A stretch of 64,000 bases of DNA from Nymphaea colorata. Its lineage: Eukaryota; Streptophyta; Magnoliopsida; Nymphaeales; Nymphaeaceae. Below the pieces are notes generated by a model, which worked only from the letters and a program-made list of their open reading frames with translations, was not told the origin of the DNA and did no database searches. Below, one piece after another: positions 11,878 to 25,600 of this stretch; within the stretch, counting starts at the first letter, position 1, and every line of letters begins with the position of its first letter. The translations under genes were made by a program, and so were the position numbers. The stretch is from the NCBI RefSeq assembly GCF_008831285.2, contig NC_045138.2, positions 13,342,571 to 13,406,570 of the forward strand, read 5' to 3'.

Positions 11878-14800
11878 ATTATCTGGGTGTATTTTTGACC
11901 AATTTTGCTCTTCTCTTTTGTAATTTTTTGGGGCCTATGCATCTACTGCCAACGTTCAGACATCCACAATGAGTTGAATTTCTTTCTGCGTCTTTAATTG
12001 AGGGAGTTCGGAGCTGTAAATGTCTGGAAAACGTCAGTTTGTGGGTTCAGGTGCTTCCTTGCTAGCGTTGGGTCCTCTTGTGTTTTGTTATCGTGTACAG
12101 GAGGGATGTCCCTGTTGTCTCCTCATGCCTGACTGTGACATAGGAAGCCAATCTACGAATTGGGAAGGGAAGGAAAGGGTAAAATTATCGAGGCCAAAAT
12201 ACTGTTTGTGCTAACGGAATTTGGGTTGGTTTACACGGCGATGGGGATGAGGTGGATCATGGATGCCTCCTAACCAGGACGCGAGCTTACTTCCATTTTG
12301 AACCCTCGCCGCTTGCTGGGTTTCCCTTGTCTGCCTCGTGCGTAAGTGGCAGCATCAGGAGAGGGTGTGGTCCGTCCAAAAAACTATCTTTCTATGGATT
12401 GCTGATAAATATGGGAAACAATACTGCTAAAAGCTATAAGATAAATATTTCTTGGATTCATTTGTTGACCTCGCCATTTTACTTTTATGAGGATTGTTAT
12501 CGTGCCCAATGCAATTAAGGTCAGGGAACTTCCTGGAGGGCGTCTTATTAATCGGTCCAGTCCTTTTGGGGGTTTCTCCCTGTTTGAGGTGGTTATTAAA
12601 ACCCGCCAAATTTTCGCCGTATTTCTGTCTGCTGCTGCTAAGGGTAGGTACCATGGCGAGGGCTTTTCTGCGACTTCCGGGGAAAAAGGTTACCGTCTTC
12701 CAAGCTTTTTCGTGTTTGGTGGTATCAAGGAAAAACTCGGGGGATGCTCCGTCGAGCTAGGGTTTCGGCGAGGTGTGTGGGGGTTGTGGAGGGAACGAAT
12801 TGGAGGGTAGCAAGCATTCAAGGGAGCAGCGGTGCTCCTCCCGGATTGCGGAGAGGCGGCGCGGTAGAGGAACGGCAGAGATTCAACAGGGTGGGAGGCG
12901 AGAGTGGTCGAGTGTCTGGTCACGGCCATAGCGGGGCCCTTGCTGGCAGTTTTCAGCGCACTCAAAGCCACTGGCCATAACGCCCGTCTATCGAGTTCAC
13001 ATCCACGGGAAGAGGTAGCTTCCTGATTCGAACGTCTTCTGAGGCAGAAGTTAGCCGCATTTTAGCCCCAGGAAGATGGAAGGTATCCAGAAAGCTTTTT
13101 GATGTTTTTATTTGCCCAACCATTTGAGTCATGGTGGTCTGATTTGTAATCCGTCATAGAAAGTTCAACGCGGCACAGTCATCCTCCTGCATATCTTCTA
13201 TTTGGATCCATGATATTGTGCAACATTCCTGACAATTTTTTTTTTTTTTTTGAATGTAGTGTTTAAGTGCCGTTTGACAGCAGGGATACAGTAATAGTAG
13301 TGTCCGACGAATCTGTCTCAAATACACTAGTTAATATTTGAGACATGTTCATAGGACACCCACATAATAATCTGTCCCGGTTCAAATTATCTGAACACCA
13401 GGCTACCACATCTATTTCTCGTTGAAAACGAATTGGTTAATGCATATCCAAGAATTTGGGACTTTTATTGATCTACTGTCCCAGTTTTTACCATCAATAT
13501 TGGGTTGCTGAGTAGTTATTTGTCAGTTCGACTGTGTAAACATTTTTATTTTTTATTTTTTGTTAATAATGGGAGGAGGCCTATGCTCTAGCGGCACGGG
13601 GAGTCCGTTGGTGGGGGCTTGGATTTAAGCTGGGTTGAATGTCCGTTGGTGGGGGCCCAGATTTAGGCTGGGTTGGTTCATCTGTTAAAATTTTTTGGGA
13701 CAGATTGATGAAATACCAACATAATGTTCCTAATGTCCTGTGAAAGATGTGCCTATCTCCCCCCACACTTACGGACTTGGAGGCAACCAACTTTGGCATG
13801 GAGCCAAGGCTATCCCCATAGGACTCCGTTGGGAAAGACAAGCAGCAGCTCAGGCTGTAGAAGTTGTAGCCAATAACAAATCATCTACGTTCGTTAATTT
13901 TTTCCATTTTTGTTGGCAGTGAAAGGAAAGTTTTCCTTCTTGCTCAGTCAATGAGGCGGCTCTTTGAAACTTAAGTGCATGATAAATTCAATTTTAGAGT
14001 CAAGGAGCAATTTCCCTGGTATGGCGCCCTTTCTGTCATAAGGCATAATTAGTTCTGTTAAAGTCAGGTGGTGATTTGTTGTTTACTAAAAGGTTAAGCA
14101 GTTTTTCATGACCCTTTCAGATTGCTTTTTATGAGCTTACCACTTGGTTAGAATTTCAAAAATACTCTTAAAGGAAGGCCTTCAGTTAAATGATGAAATA
14201 TTGGAGCACGCCAAGACTTGTATCTTTCGACATTTGTCATTTAACTTAGAAATTACTCTTACTTTTAATAAAGTTCCAGCATTTAATTAGAGGTAAGTTT
14301 GTCATTTTACATGCGAATATTTTTTTTATTCCAATTTTACCCTTACAGGCGTCTTTCATTTTAGTTGAAAGGCCATTTTGGCCATTTCGAGAATATATGA
14401 ACTGCCGTCTGTGCCTATCAAAAGGACAGAAATGAGAACTGAAAAGAATTTTTTTTTTGAGGAAAATGCACACTATTGTCAAAATGGTCGAACACGGGCT
14501 CCGTGCTGCCCATCTAACTTGGAATTGACATCGTAAAATTAGGTTCACTTTCGAAAGTTAACTAATTTTCAGAAAATAAGACACATGAGGCTCATATTTA
14601 AGATTGTGATTGAAAGGTGGTCTTCTTTTCCTTTGAAAATATATTTAATTGTCAGTATGAGATTGTGATGCGGAGGAATCTTGATGACACGGAGGTGAGT
14701 ATATGTGGGTGCATATGCATCTACACCTGAAACTTAGAAGAAAAAAATTCCAATTATTCTCCTGTTGAACTCTTGGCCTCTTTCAACATGAAATATTTTA

Positions 14801-16672
14801 AATGGTTTTGCTCTTCAAGACGCTGACCTTTTGAACTTACATTGTACTTTTAACAGAGCTTCATTAAAGCATGTTCTTCAGACTTTGTGAACTGAAGGAA
14901 GAAACTTTTGAATTCAATATGCATATCAAACCATTTAAGAAGTCTCCTTTTTTGAGTTGTAGTTGTAGCCCTGAGGAATTTGGCACACGAACTCGGGCCA
15001 GTGCTGATGGGCATTAGACGTTGCGCAAGCCCGAGGAGGGGGCAAGGTAGCCTTAGAATTTTACACTTTCTAGTCTCTCAACCCTATTTCTTCAAGTCAG
15101 AAAATGAAAAAAAAAAAAAGTCTTACCCATGCCAAACTCAATCACATAAAATGATTCTTACCTACCTTGATGTCTTAACATACGTCTAATGGGCATCATT
15201 TCTTATTTGGGTGTGAAGAAATTGAACCCGTGACAAAGTTACTGGACAGCATGAAACAATTCCTTGAAGGCCAGAAAAGAATTCAACCTGCAACGCTTGG
15301 TCGTTAACTCAATCTTCAATTTGAATTTCCCCAGAGACACTGTAATCTGAGGAAGTTCTTTCTGTCAAAACTCAAAAGCGTCCAAAAAGTATAGTATGTG
15401 TGCAAAACACATTTTTTCGCTAAAAGCAAGTTAAGTTGTAAATCAATATCTCCATGAGAATCTTTTAAAGAAGTTTCAGTGAATGTCACAACACCATCAT
15501 TCTCGAGCACACGCCGTGGTTTTGAGTTTTGTTCACCAAGCTGGTAATGAGAAAACTTTTTCAGGTGTCTTTTTCTTTCTTCTTGGTTTGGCTGGTAATT
15601 GGTATTCAAATGGAGGCCAACTTAGTTATTTAAGAATGTTCACGCTAACTTAATTTTAATTTGATTATTAAGAATCTGGTTTACCATTCGACGCCTGGAA
15701 TCTGGTGTGACGTTGATCGGCCAAGTGCCGAATTCAGAAAGAACAAAGAGAGAGAGCGAGAGTGAGAGAGCGCCAATGCACGTGACATTTGTCAAAAAAG
15801 AGAGCAAAAAGTGCAGGGGGGGTTGGCTTTCCCTTGACTCCAGTGCCCGAGTTGGTCGGTGTCCAAAGACACCATCTTTCCTTGGCGAAGGGCCTTCTTT
15901 TTCTACTTTTATTGTTATCACTTCCTCTCTTATTGGAACCCTTCTCCTTTACGAATGCAGGAGCTTGAACCCAAATAAATTTTATTAGATATCTGCTGCT
16001 GATGTTATAAGGAACACAATAAAGCGTTACAGTTTACCAGTTACCACGTTAAAAGGATAGAGAGAATGCCACAGTTCCTTCAACGCTTTTGTTTTTCCCT
16101 TTTCCATCTCTCTCTCTCTCTCTCTCTATTCCTTTTGTCCCCGTTTGCCGGAGACTTCAGGTTGCTTCAGATTGAACTCATCTCAAATTTCTGCTCCTGC
16201 ATCGGCGTTGCAGCTACTACACTGTACAAGGCTTCATTTCTTCTTGACTCTTCTTGATCTTGCAAGTTCTTATGTGAGCAAGGCTTTGTAGATTCTGCAT
16301 TGCCGCAACCGCATAACTCTCCAAAAGGTCTCTCCCTCTTTTTTTCTCATAACCTGCATGGTTTTCTACGCGATTTTCCCTGTTGGACCGAGAATTAACT
16401 TAATGCATTGCTGTTTTTCGTGTTTGCTAACGCCACCCCACCATCACTGCACTTTAGCTCGGTCATTCAGTTTTCTTTTGGGGACAAATGGGTGGACTCT
16501 TCCTCCAGTTTTCCGTTTTCCTGTAACCTCGCCTCTCTCTCTCTCTCACACACACCAGAGAAGGAACGGAAAAGAAGACAAGGAAAATTTTTAAAAACCA
16601 ACTTCCACATTTCTCATGTGGTAAGAAGAAAAATACAGAAGCTGCAGAGCAGGAACTCGTTTGAAGAATGCT
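11878..16672. other. TIC100 3' region and upstream/5' UTR region of the demethylase gene
   Basis: No supported gene. From about 12660 this stretch is duplicated, with losses, at 31020-33202. The block 14745-16672 is almost fully repeated at about 31200-33202. A CT microsatellite at 16107-16128 and a CT/CA-rich stretch near 16530-16555 suggest a pyrimidine-rich 5' UTR just before the demethylase start. Short open frames in this stretch look accidental. Confidence 0.55.
16107..16128. repeat. (CT)n microsatellite
   Basis: Perfect CT repeat about 550 bp before the demethylase ATG. The copy has the matching, interrupted repeat near 32545-32570. Confidence 0.8.
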
Positions 16673-19600
16673 ATGAAATCGAGCAGTTCTGAGAAAGACA
16701 TTTTCGCTGGGGAAGTTCAGAGGTGTTCTCCGGATGTGATGGAACTTGGAGGCAGACTGCCCCTTTCAGAAGACAATGGCGTCCGTGGGTTCCCAGGGTT
16801 GGACTTCCAGACCGGCTGGGTCCCTTTTCCTTGCAACACAGGGATCAAAACAACTAGTTCCAGCAAAACTCAAGTAGTGGATGCTCCATTAGCCCCAGTG
16901 ACACCAGAGAAGACCATAACGAAGGAAAATGTATTAGATAGCAGTGCATCCAAACCCATCGGCCTGTGTACCCGCATTGAACACTGCATGAAGGAATGGG
17001 TTCATCCACATGACGGTGCAACCCCATCAAATGTCCCTTCTGCCGATAGCAAAGATGAGCCAAGCACTGAGCAACACAATAGTAAGCTCCAGGTTGATGA
17101 TTCTCAACAGAGTCTTACGGAGATACTGGTGAAGGGAAGCATCGGCACTGAGAAGGCTCTTTCTGATGGCATACACTTGAACAGGACACCACCTCAGAAA
17201 CCAAAGAGAAAGAAAGTAAGGCCGAAGGTGGTTAAGGAAGGCATGCCTAGAAAAAGTCCAAACAAGGAGCAGGCAAGCCAGAGACAAGAAGGAACTCCCG
17301 TACACGGAAGGCACACGACCACAGGTAGAAAGAAGCGCAAAGATGCTATAACCACCACCACCTTGGATGTAGAGGAGTCCGTTTGTTTGCCGAATGCTGC
17401 TCGCGTTGCTTCTTGCAGACGATCACTGAATTTTGATTCTAATGCTGAGGCCTGTAATGATAAATTAGGTTCCATAAGTCAGCATGCTGCTGAAAGAGGA
17501 AGGCCTACTGCGGGAAACCCCAGCGAACCTGCTGTAGTTGATGTTAACGGCTCCTTGAATAATATACTCGCTTCTCATCTTTGCTTCTCTCAGAATTCTT
17601 CACCTTCTCTACTCAAGAGAAAAGCTTCATCAAGGTGGAACGCAAAGAATATGGCTCGCAAGAAAAACAGTGTAGATAATGGATATATTAGGGAAACGCA
17701 TCAGGAACATTTTGTGAATAGCCATGAGTCTGCAGACATGCCACGATGCGGTCTGCAAAATCTTTATGACACCAGCCAGCAGGACGATACAATCATGTCA
17801 ACTGAATCTCAGAGCAGCATACAGACATCCACTACAATCTCGACGGGTCTGGTTCAAGTACAACTCCACACAAAGGGCGGACCATGTTCTATGGATTTAC
17901 AAGAGCAGCAGAACAGGCACATACAAACAAGTAGCAATCTCAGACCTCATCCGTTCAAAGAAAGTTTCACGGACAGGGAGACAGAAGCGAGTCCTCAGGA
18001 ACAGCAATCATATGTAATGTCTAGCACTCCTGCCCAGAAAGGTTCCGCTTGGGAGGTTGGAAGTGTCACAACAGAAACTAGCAAGAAGGTTGTGATCTCG
18101 CGATCAGGTAGGCAGAAAGCAGCAGAACCAAGCAATCATGTACACAAGGAAACCTCTTTGAAACTGTGCGAGAAGCAGCAAAGTCTCATTACTCAGTGTC
18201 ATCCAGGGGAAAAGTACTTTAATTTTCAAAATGGGCAAGAAGGCAATGATATGCTCGTCAAAATACAAGTGAAGGCAAAAAGAAGTCCAAGGAAAGCACC
18301 TATTCATTCTCATCACCCTAGAACTTTCTTTGCAATTAACCACGGTTTCATGCCACAAAGTTCTATACAAGAAAGAGAAGATGACATTGCCTGCGGTCCC
18401 CAAACTTGCCAAGAAGCCCTGCTCTTGGATAGACTTGCTCAAAGGATAACCAAGAAGCGCAGAAAAGGGATTTCTCACGCCGTGAAATTTGCATCTTGCA
18501 CTACTGTAGATAGACCTGAAAATTGCACTCACCAAGGCCAAGAGTCCCATGGAGTGTTAAATAGTAATCTTGTAAATCAACATGAAACCATGGCAATAAG
18601 AGCCACACATTCGGTTCATGACTGCGGAAGTAGTAGCAACTTGAAAGAAAATTTAACCCCAATGTTCTCCTCAGAGGTAATCTCATTTATGAAACCTATT
18701 GATGAGATTGTCAACAGGCTAAGATCTCTACACATTCGTGAAAGGGATGTGAATGCAGCAGCTGTACCTCAAAACGCATTAGTGCCTTATTCTGCAGCCG
18801 GAACAATTGTTCCTTATGCTGTAACTTTTAAACCCTTGAGAAAGAGGCGTCCACGACCAAAAGTGGACTTGGATGAAGAAACGAACATCGCTTGGAAGCT
18901 TTTGATGGGAATTGAAAGTGCAGGAATAGATGGAACAGATGCCGATAAAGAGAGATGGTGGGGGGAGGAGAGAAGAGTATTTCGAGGACGAGCAGATTCA
19001 TTTATAGCTCGAATGCACCTCATACAAGGTACCAAAAACAGCACTGCTCTCTATCCATCTTTCACTCCTCTCTGTCCATCTTTCATATTAATCTGCCACT
19101 CCCGAAAATCCATCCTCAACATGGTCCCGCAAAAGCTGCTATTTCAGACGATTTCATGATGCTAGTATTCCCTTACATGGCAGGCTTTTACATTGAATTA
19201 CTGTACCAAGTATACAGGAAGCTTCCGCATACTGCATCACACGTCCAGTTGAATAAGCTGTTAAAGAATTACGGATAATATCACATACACAAACAAATGT
19301 TGAAGTTTAGGTGATGAAAAAGATTAAAGTTGTCCAGTTGTTTTACGCGAATGTGTTCAATTTTTTAAGTTCTATAAAACGACAATAAAATTAATGACAG
19401 CTTTTCCAATAAGTTTGATGTCAATAAGGAATTGAAGGCAAGGATTAGATGTTATCATAGCACCGTTCCTGAGACATGTCAATCAACAGGACCTTCAAAA
19501 ATATTGCAGCTTATAGTCCTGTGATTAAGGATCAATGGATATAATACACAGTCACACAACAGATTCTACAAAATATAATTGACGGTATTATGACCGTTGG

Positions 19601-22600
19601 AGGTTGACATGCTTTTTGCAGGTGACAGGCGCTTCTCCCAGTGGAAAGGATCTGTCGTGGACTCCATAGTTGGAGTCTTTCTTACACAGAATGTTTCGGA
19701 CCATCTCTCAAGGTGTGTTGTTGTTGTCGAAAGGCCAAACTAACAAATTAGAACTCTAACAAAAATGTTATACCATGGCTTCTTCAATGTTTTTGCAGTT
19801 CTGCTTTCATGGCACTTGCAGCACGCTTTCCTCTAAATGAGGAAAGTGGGACTGCAAGACTTGGCAATAAGAAAATCGACACATCTCCTCAAGTGCAACA
19901 GTTTTCTACTGGAGATCTAGATGAAAGCGTGACCAACTTGAATAATTTCCCTTTGAGAAAGAGTCCTGAGCTTGATCACAGTTCTATGAAAGTTGAAGAA
20001 TCAACCTTTCCGGACACAATTGGCAGAGTGGAATTTTATGACAGGGATACAACAGGTCGAGAGGAGACGTACACTAAGATCGTGCATACCAATGAATGTG
20101 AAACAGGTCAAGACTCACCTGGTAGCAACAGCAACAAGCACTTCCAATCCATTGTTGACAGCAATATACCACCAACAGCATCTGAGGAGGAGAATTTGCT
20201 CTGCTTTTCCGTAATTTCCTCCCAAAATTTGACTGATTGTACCACTCAGGCTGTTAATCAAATTGGATCAAGTCCAGAGTGTGCTACTCCAGCAGATGAG
20301 TTTATGAACAGATATAAAAAAGGCTGTTTTGAGCGGCGATCATTCTCAGAACTTTTGTGCATGGCAGAATCATCAATGTTCAAAGGTCTATATGCAAACA
20401 TGAGTCACTGTGGGTCACATGGAGAGCAGTTTCGGAACGCTTCTGACCAGTTGCTGCATGAAAAGCAAAAAACAAACTTGGATAAGGTAAAAGTTAATAA
20501 CCTATTTTTTATTACAATATCAAGCAGTCATGGTATTATGTGAACTGGAAATCTTCATACAAATTTCTCGATTTGTTCTTAGAACATCTGAAAAACTAAT
20601 TCCGTAGAAAGACAATGAAATATTTCAAAAGCTATAGTGCCCTTCAAATAGAAAAAATTATTCAAAACAATTGGAGAATGTTTTGCAGACAGAAAAGAGA
20701 TCATTGATTTGGCAATTATGAAACGCGGCTGCGAATATGCAACAACTTTTAACAATTTTCTGATTTTAAAAACTCATATTCACGTGTTGGCATTGATGGT
20801 CACTTTCTTTCTTTACATGCACCTAAAGTTCCTCTTTCCTGCTTCCATTTACATTATTACCTTGAGATTCCTTGCTCATCGGCACACAGTAGCCTTTATA
20901 TTTTTTCCTTCAGTTTGGCTGCCACTAGTTCCTACTTATGCAAGATAATCTCTGAAAAGGAAATTAGAATAAAGCATACGGTGCCACCATCCTGGCTCAT
21001 GCATTGGAGAAGAAAAACGGACACTAACTGACGAACAACTAAAATCCTTGCAGGTTTCAGGAGCAGGGCCTTCACTTGAAATAGACAATTGCTCTAAGAT
21101 AAATGGTGAGAGCAAGACTTCATCAGCCGAAGCCACATCCTCCGTCACAATCTTTGTACAGGAGGCACATAGAATCAGTTCCCTGGACAAAGCGACAAAT
21201 ACAGATTTACAGTCTAAAAGTTCTCAAGATGGGCACTGCTTGATGGTGAAAGGAAGTTTGCATTTTTCCAGCAAAGGGAGGGAAACTGTGGACGTGGATT
21301 CATTAGAACAAACAAAACGAGTTGAGAACCAGAAACCCTTGGAAAGCAAACTTGCGACTGTTTCCAAGGATGAAGCTGTTAAACATAGAAATAAACCAAG
21401 AAGAGAAGTCCTCAAATCAAACAAGGGGAAGGGTGAAGCACTTAGCACAAAGGAGACATGGGAACCCTTAAGAAGACAGCTAATGGAGAAGTTTGGCCTT
21501 AAAGAAAGGACTTCTGACAAGAAAGATTCATTGGATTGGGAAGCAGTGAGACATGCAGATGTCAGTGAAGTGGCTCAAGCGATCAAAGAAAGAGGAATGA
21601 ACAACAAGCTAGCTGCAAGAATACAGGTATCTGGCTGGTAACCAGATTCCAAGGGTTTGCTTACATCAACATCGTTTAGGCAATATATTAGAATCACCTA
21701 AAATCACCCAACGAATTTTTGGATGGAAGAAAGAGTCTGTTTACATAAAGTGCATATTCTGTTGAATAACATATGCCATAAAAAAGGAGACCTAATTGCT
21801 CTAGGTGGCAACAGAATATACCATCTAGACTCACGTGCCAAGGTGAGTACAAGTGCCCAGGCCACATTAAAGCATGATAATAAGCACCTAGTGGTGGGCC
21901 AATAAATGGCTGTATCAAGTAAGATGATGAGATGTTTTTTAAAAAGTATGTCAGTAATGGCTCCAAAGCACTAAGTGACCCTTCAATAGTTTTATGCACA
22001 TTCTTCAAAACCTTGAGATTATTAACTATTCTAAATAGAAAAAAATACGGGATATGTCTATCAGAGGGAAAAAGATTATTCACATATAATGCCTATCTAT
22101 GCAGGAATTTCTTAACAGACTGGTTGAAGACCATGGCAGCATAGACCTGGAGTGGCTAAGAGATATTCCACCAGATAAAGCAAAGTAAGCAAAATTAATT
22201 GACTGTCTATTTATCAGGCAGTCAGAATTAGTTTTGATCCTCTCCTCACATGCAGGGATTTCTTATTGAGCATAAACGGGTTGGGACTCAAGAGTGTTGA
22301 GTGTGTACGCTTATTGTCTCTTCAGCAGCTTGCATTTCCTGTAAAAGATATCTTACATAACCTACTTAATAGATTCTGATAACATGAGAAGGATAGTGGG
22401 TTCTCATATATTTTAACTTTTTTTTTTTATCTGCGACCAGGTTGACACAAATGTTGGCCGGATATGCGTGCGACTTGGTTGGGTGCCACTGCAGCCACTT
22501 CCAGAATCACTTCAACTTCATCTTCTGGAAATGTGAGAAAAAAATTGTCTATGCAACATCCTTATGGTAGAATCTTATTCGAATAGATATACTGGAAACC

Positions 22601-25600
22601 AATCATTTCTACTTTCTCTTCACATGTTAGGTACCCTGTGCTGGAATCCATTCAGAAATATCTGTGGCCAAGGCTGTGCAAACTTGATCAGCGAACACTG
22701 TAATTGCAGAATATAATTCTTGGACATACGTGTTTGTCATGCACAAATGGAAAGAATAATGCATTACTTTTGGAAAAATGGAGTTTTATTCACCATTTAT
22801 TCCTGGAACATATGTCGCATGGATACATTGTAGTCCATAGAGGAATAGCACTGCGTTGATATATTTAAATATGAGCAGCATATAATAGAACATGGTACAG
22901 GAATGAATTGCAATATCCATGTGACATAGCCTGGAAACAAAATGCTACTTTTTTACATACCGTCTCTAACCTTAATATGGTAATGCAGGTATGAACTCCA
23001 TTATCAGCTAATAACCTTTGGCAAGGTAACCTTGTGTAACATTCATTCCACATTTCATGCAAATAACAACTGCCTAATAATCTCAGTTAGCATTGCTGTT
23101 GCAGGTCTTCTGTACCAAAAGTAAACCAAACTGTAATGCGTGCCCCATGAGAGGAGAGTGCAAGCATTTCGCAAGTGCATTTGCAAGGTTAGTGTTAGTG
23201 GAATGCAATTATACCCTGTGTCAATGCAAAATATTTATGAATACATGCATCCTAAACTGTAACAAGTAACTGCATGGACCTAGGGAATCAAACTATGCAG
23301 AACATCCTATAGAAAGAGTTGTCCCGACTGCATCTGGCACAGCAAAATGTGGCCAACTCGTCATGCAATATGAGATAAAATTCCATGAAGGATAGAAATG
23401 AAATCATGCAGAGCGTTAGGTCAGGACATACATGAGTTCACTGACTCAAGCTTAAAATCCAAATCATGCTGAACTTATCTTCAGGCATGGACTCATCTAG
23501 CTACATTTATAACCCGGTTCTCCATTTGAATAGCCAATCAGATTTCTAGCATCAGACTCATCTTTTGCAGTTCAAGAAGTGAAAACTGCAAAAGGACTTC
23601 TTAGGCAATGATCAGGCAACAAGTAAGCAATACCTCCCCATCCCCCAAACCATATAAAGCATAAATTATTTGACTTCACAGATTCTACATAGCGTGGGCC
23701 CATGTTTGTGTTTGAAAACTTGTCAGTAGAAATGAAACATATAGAGTATAGAAAAACGAGTTTACATTAGCAACAACTTTGGTGTCCCTTTTTTTTCCAA
23801 GTCAACAGAAGCATACCATTGGGCAAGCCTTCACCTGCTATTATCAATATCTGCAGCCACCAAAGAAGGATGTGCATGAACATGTGTAGAATATTGTCTT
23901 CATTCAGGAAGTCACGATTCAGAGACATTAATAATGCTAATATGTTGTCGCAGTGCAAGGCTTTCCCTTCCAGCACCAGAAGAGAAAAATTCAGTAAGTT
24001 CGTCTCTTCCTTTCATGGATAAGCAAGGAACACCAAAGGTCTGCATCCATCCAGTAGCATTATCCCTGGGAGTACCTTCAGCAATTGAACGTCCAGTTCT
24101 CCAAGAGGACTCTGACATCAGCAAGTGTGAACCGATCATTGAAGAACCATCAACACCGGAGCCTGAATGTGTTGAAAGTTCAGAAAGTGTAATTGAAGAC
24201 TTTAATTGTGATGACCCTGATGAAATTCCCAGTATTAAACTCAACCTGGAGGAGTTCACTCTGCAAGTGAAAAACTATATCCAAGAGAAGGATATCAAAC
24301 TCCAAGATGCAGATGTATCAAAAGCTTTGGTTGCTTTGACACCTATGGCTGCTTCAATTCCAACACCCAAGCTCAAGAACATGAGCAGGCTGCGGACAGA
24401 ACACCATGTGTAAGTTCGGTGCACTAACAAAAGAGATTTTACAGCATTTCTCTACATGACTTTCTTTGTCATTCTTCTCTCCTGCAGTTACGAACTTCCA
24501 GACAACCACCCTCTTGTAGAAGGGGTGAGCAAACCACACCGAATACCACCTTCATCTCTTATTTAATAGTTTCATTCTTGAGTTGATGGCCTAACTCATC
24601 CAAGTGCTTCCAAAAACTACAGTTGGACAAAAGAGAATCGGATGACCCATGCTTCTATCTTCTTGCCATATGGAGTCCAGGTTATAACATTTATGTCCAT
24701 TGGCACTTCCATAATCCACACAGTCCCTTTTATCACCATAAGCTAATATCTATCTCTATCTGTTACCATATGCATCAGGTGAGACTGCTCAGTCTATTGA
24801 ACCACCAAAGACGTGCTGTGATTTTCAAGCTTCAGGTAACCTGTGTGACAAGCAGACATGCTTTTCATGCAATGCTGTTCGTGAGACAACTTCTCAGACA
24901 GTTAGAGGCACACTACTGGTGGGTAACAACCAATATTTAAGCTACTTGTTCAATAAGATGTACTACTCGACATAGTAGGCTAGCAGCTATACTCTTAATG
25001 CTGAAAAAAGATAATGCCCTTTGTTATCTAACATACATGGAATAAATTTTCAATTGTACAGATCCCTTGTAGGACTGCTATGAGAGGAAGCTTTCCGCTT
25101 AATGGTACTTATTTCCAAGTAAATGAGGTAAGACACCCAATCCTTTGATAAAGTAAAATGTATGGTAAAGATATTTAGTAGCATCCACAAACCTTTATAG
25201 GGAACTGTCGTTTGATCTCATAGAAGAATTAAAAAACATTTCACGTGGAAATAAATGGGCTTCATAGTTACTTCATGGATGAGCGAGCACAAAAGGAGGC
25301 CTTAGACAAGACACAACACAGAGGAATAAGACTCTCATCCTTCAACGTCGGCCACTAATTGAATTAAACGAATTACACAGGACAAACAGCTTCACCTTCT
25401 CATTTTCCTGATATTATTTAAGTAGTTATGAGCAGCACAAAGGGACATGTTGGTGCTGCAATATTTCTCCTACAGATATTTGAAGTCTTGTGTAGATTCG
25501 GTTCTGCAATACCATCTTACATTACAAAAGAGGATATCAGGAGGGATCTTGAGACATTTTCAAACATATGATCCCTCACAAATTTTAGAAATTTGTCGTT

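Noticed and set aside
16661-19159. The 832-codon demethylase frame as a complete protein
   Set aside because: The frame runs past the splice donor at 19029 into intron. Domain A continues in the exon at 19622, so the frame after 19028 is intron read-through.
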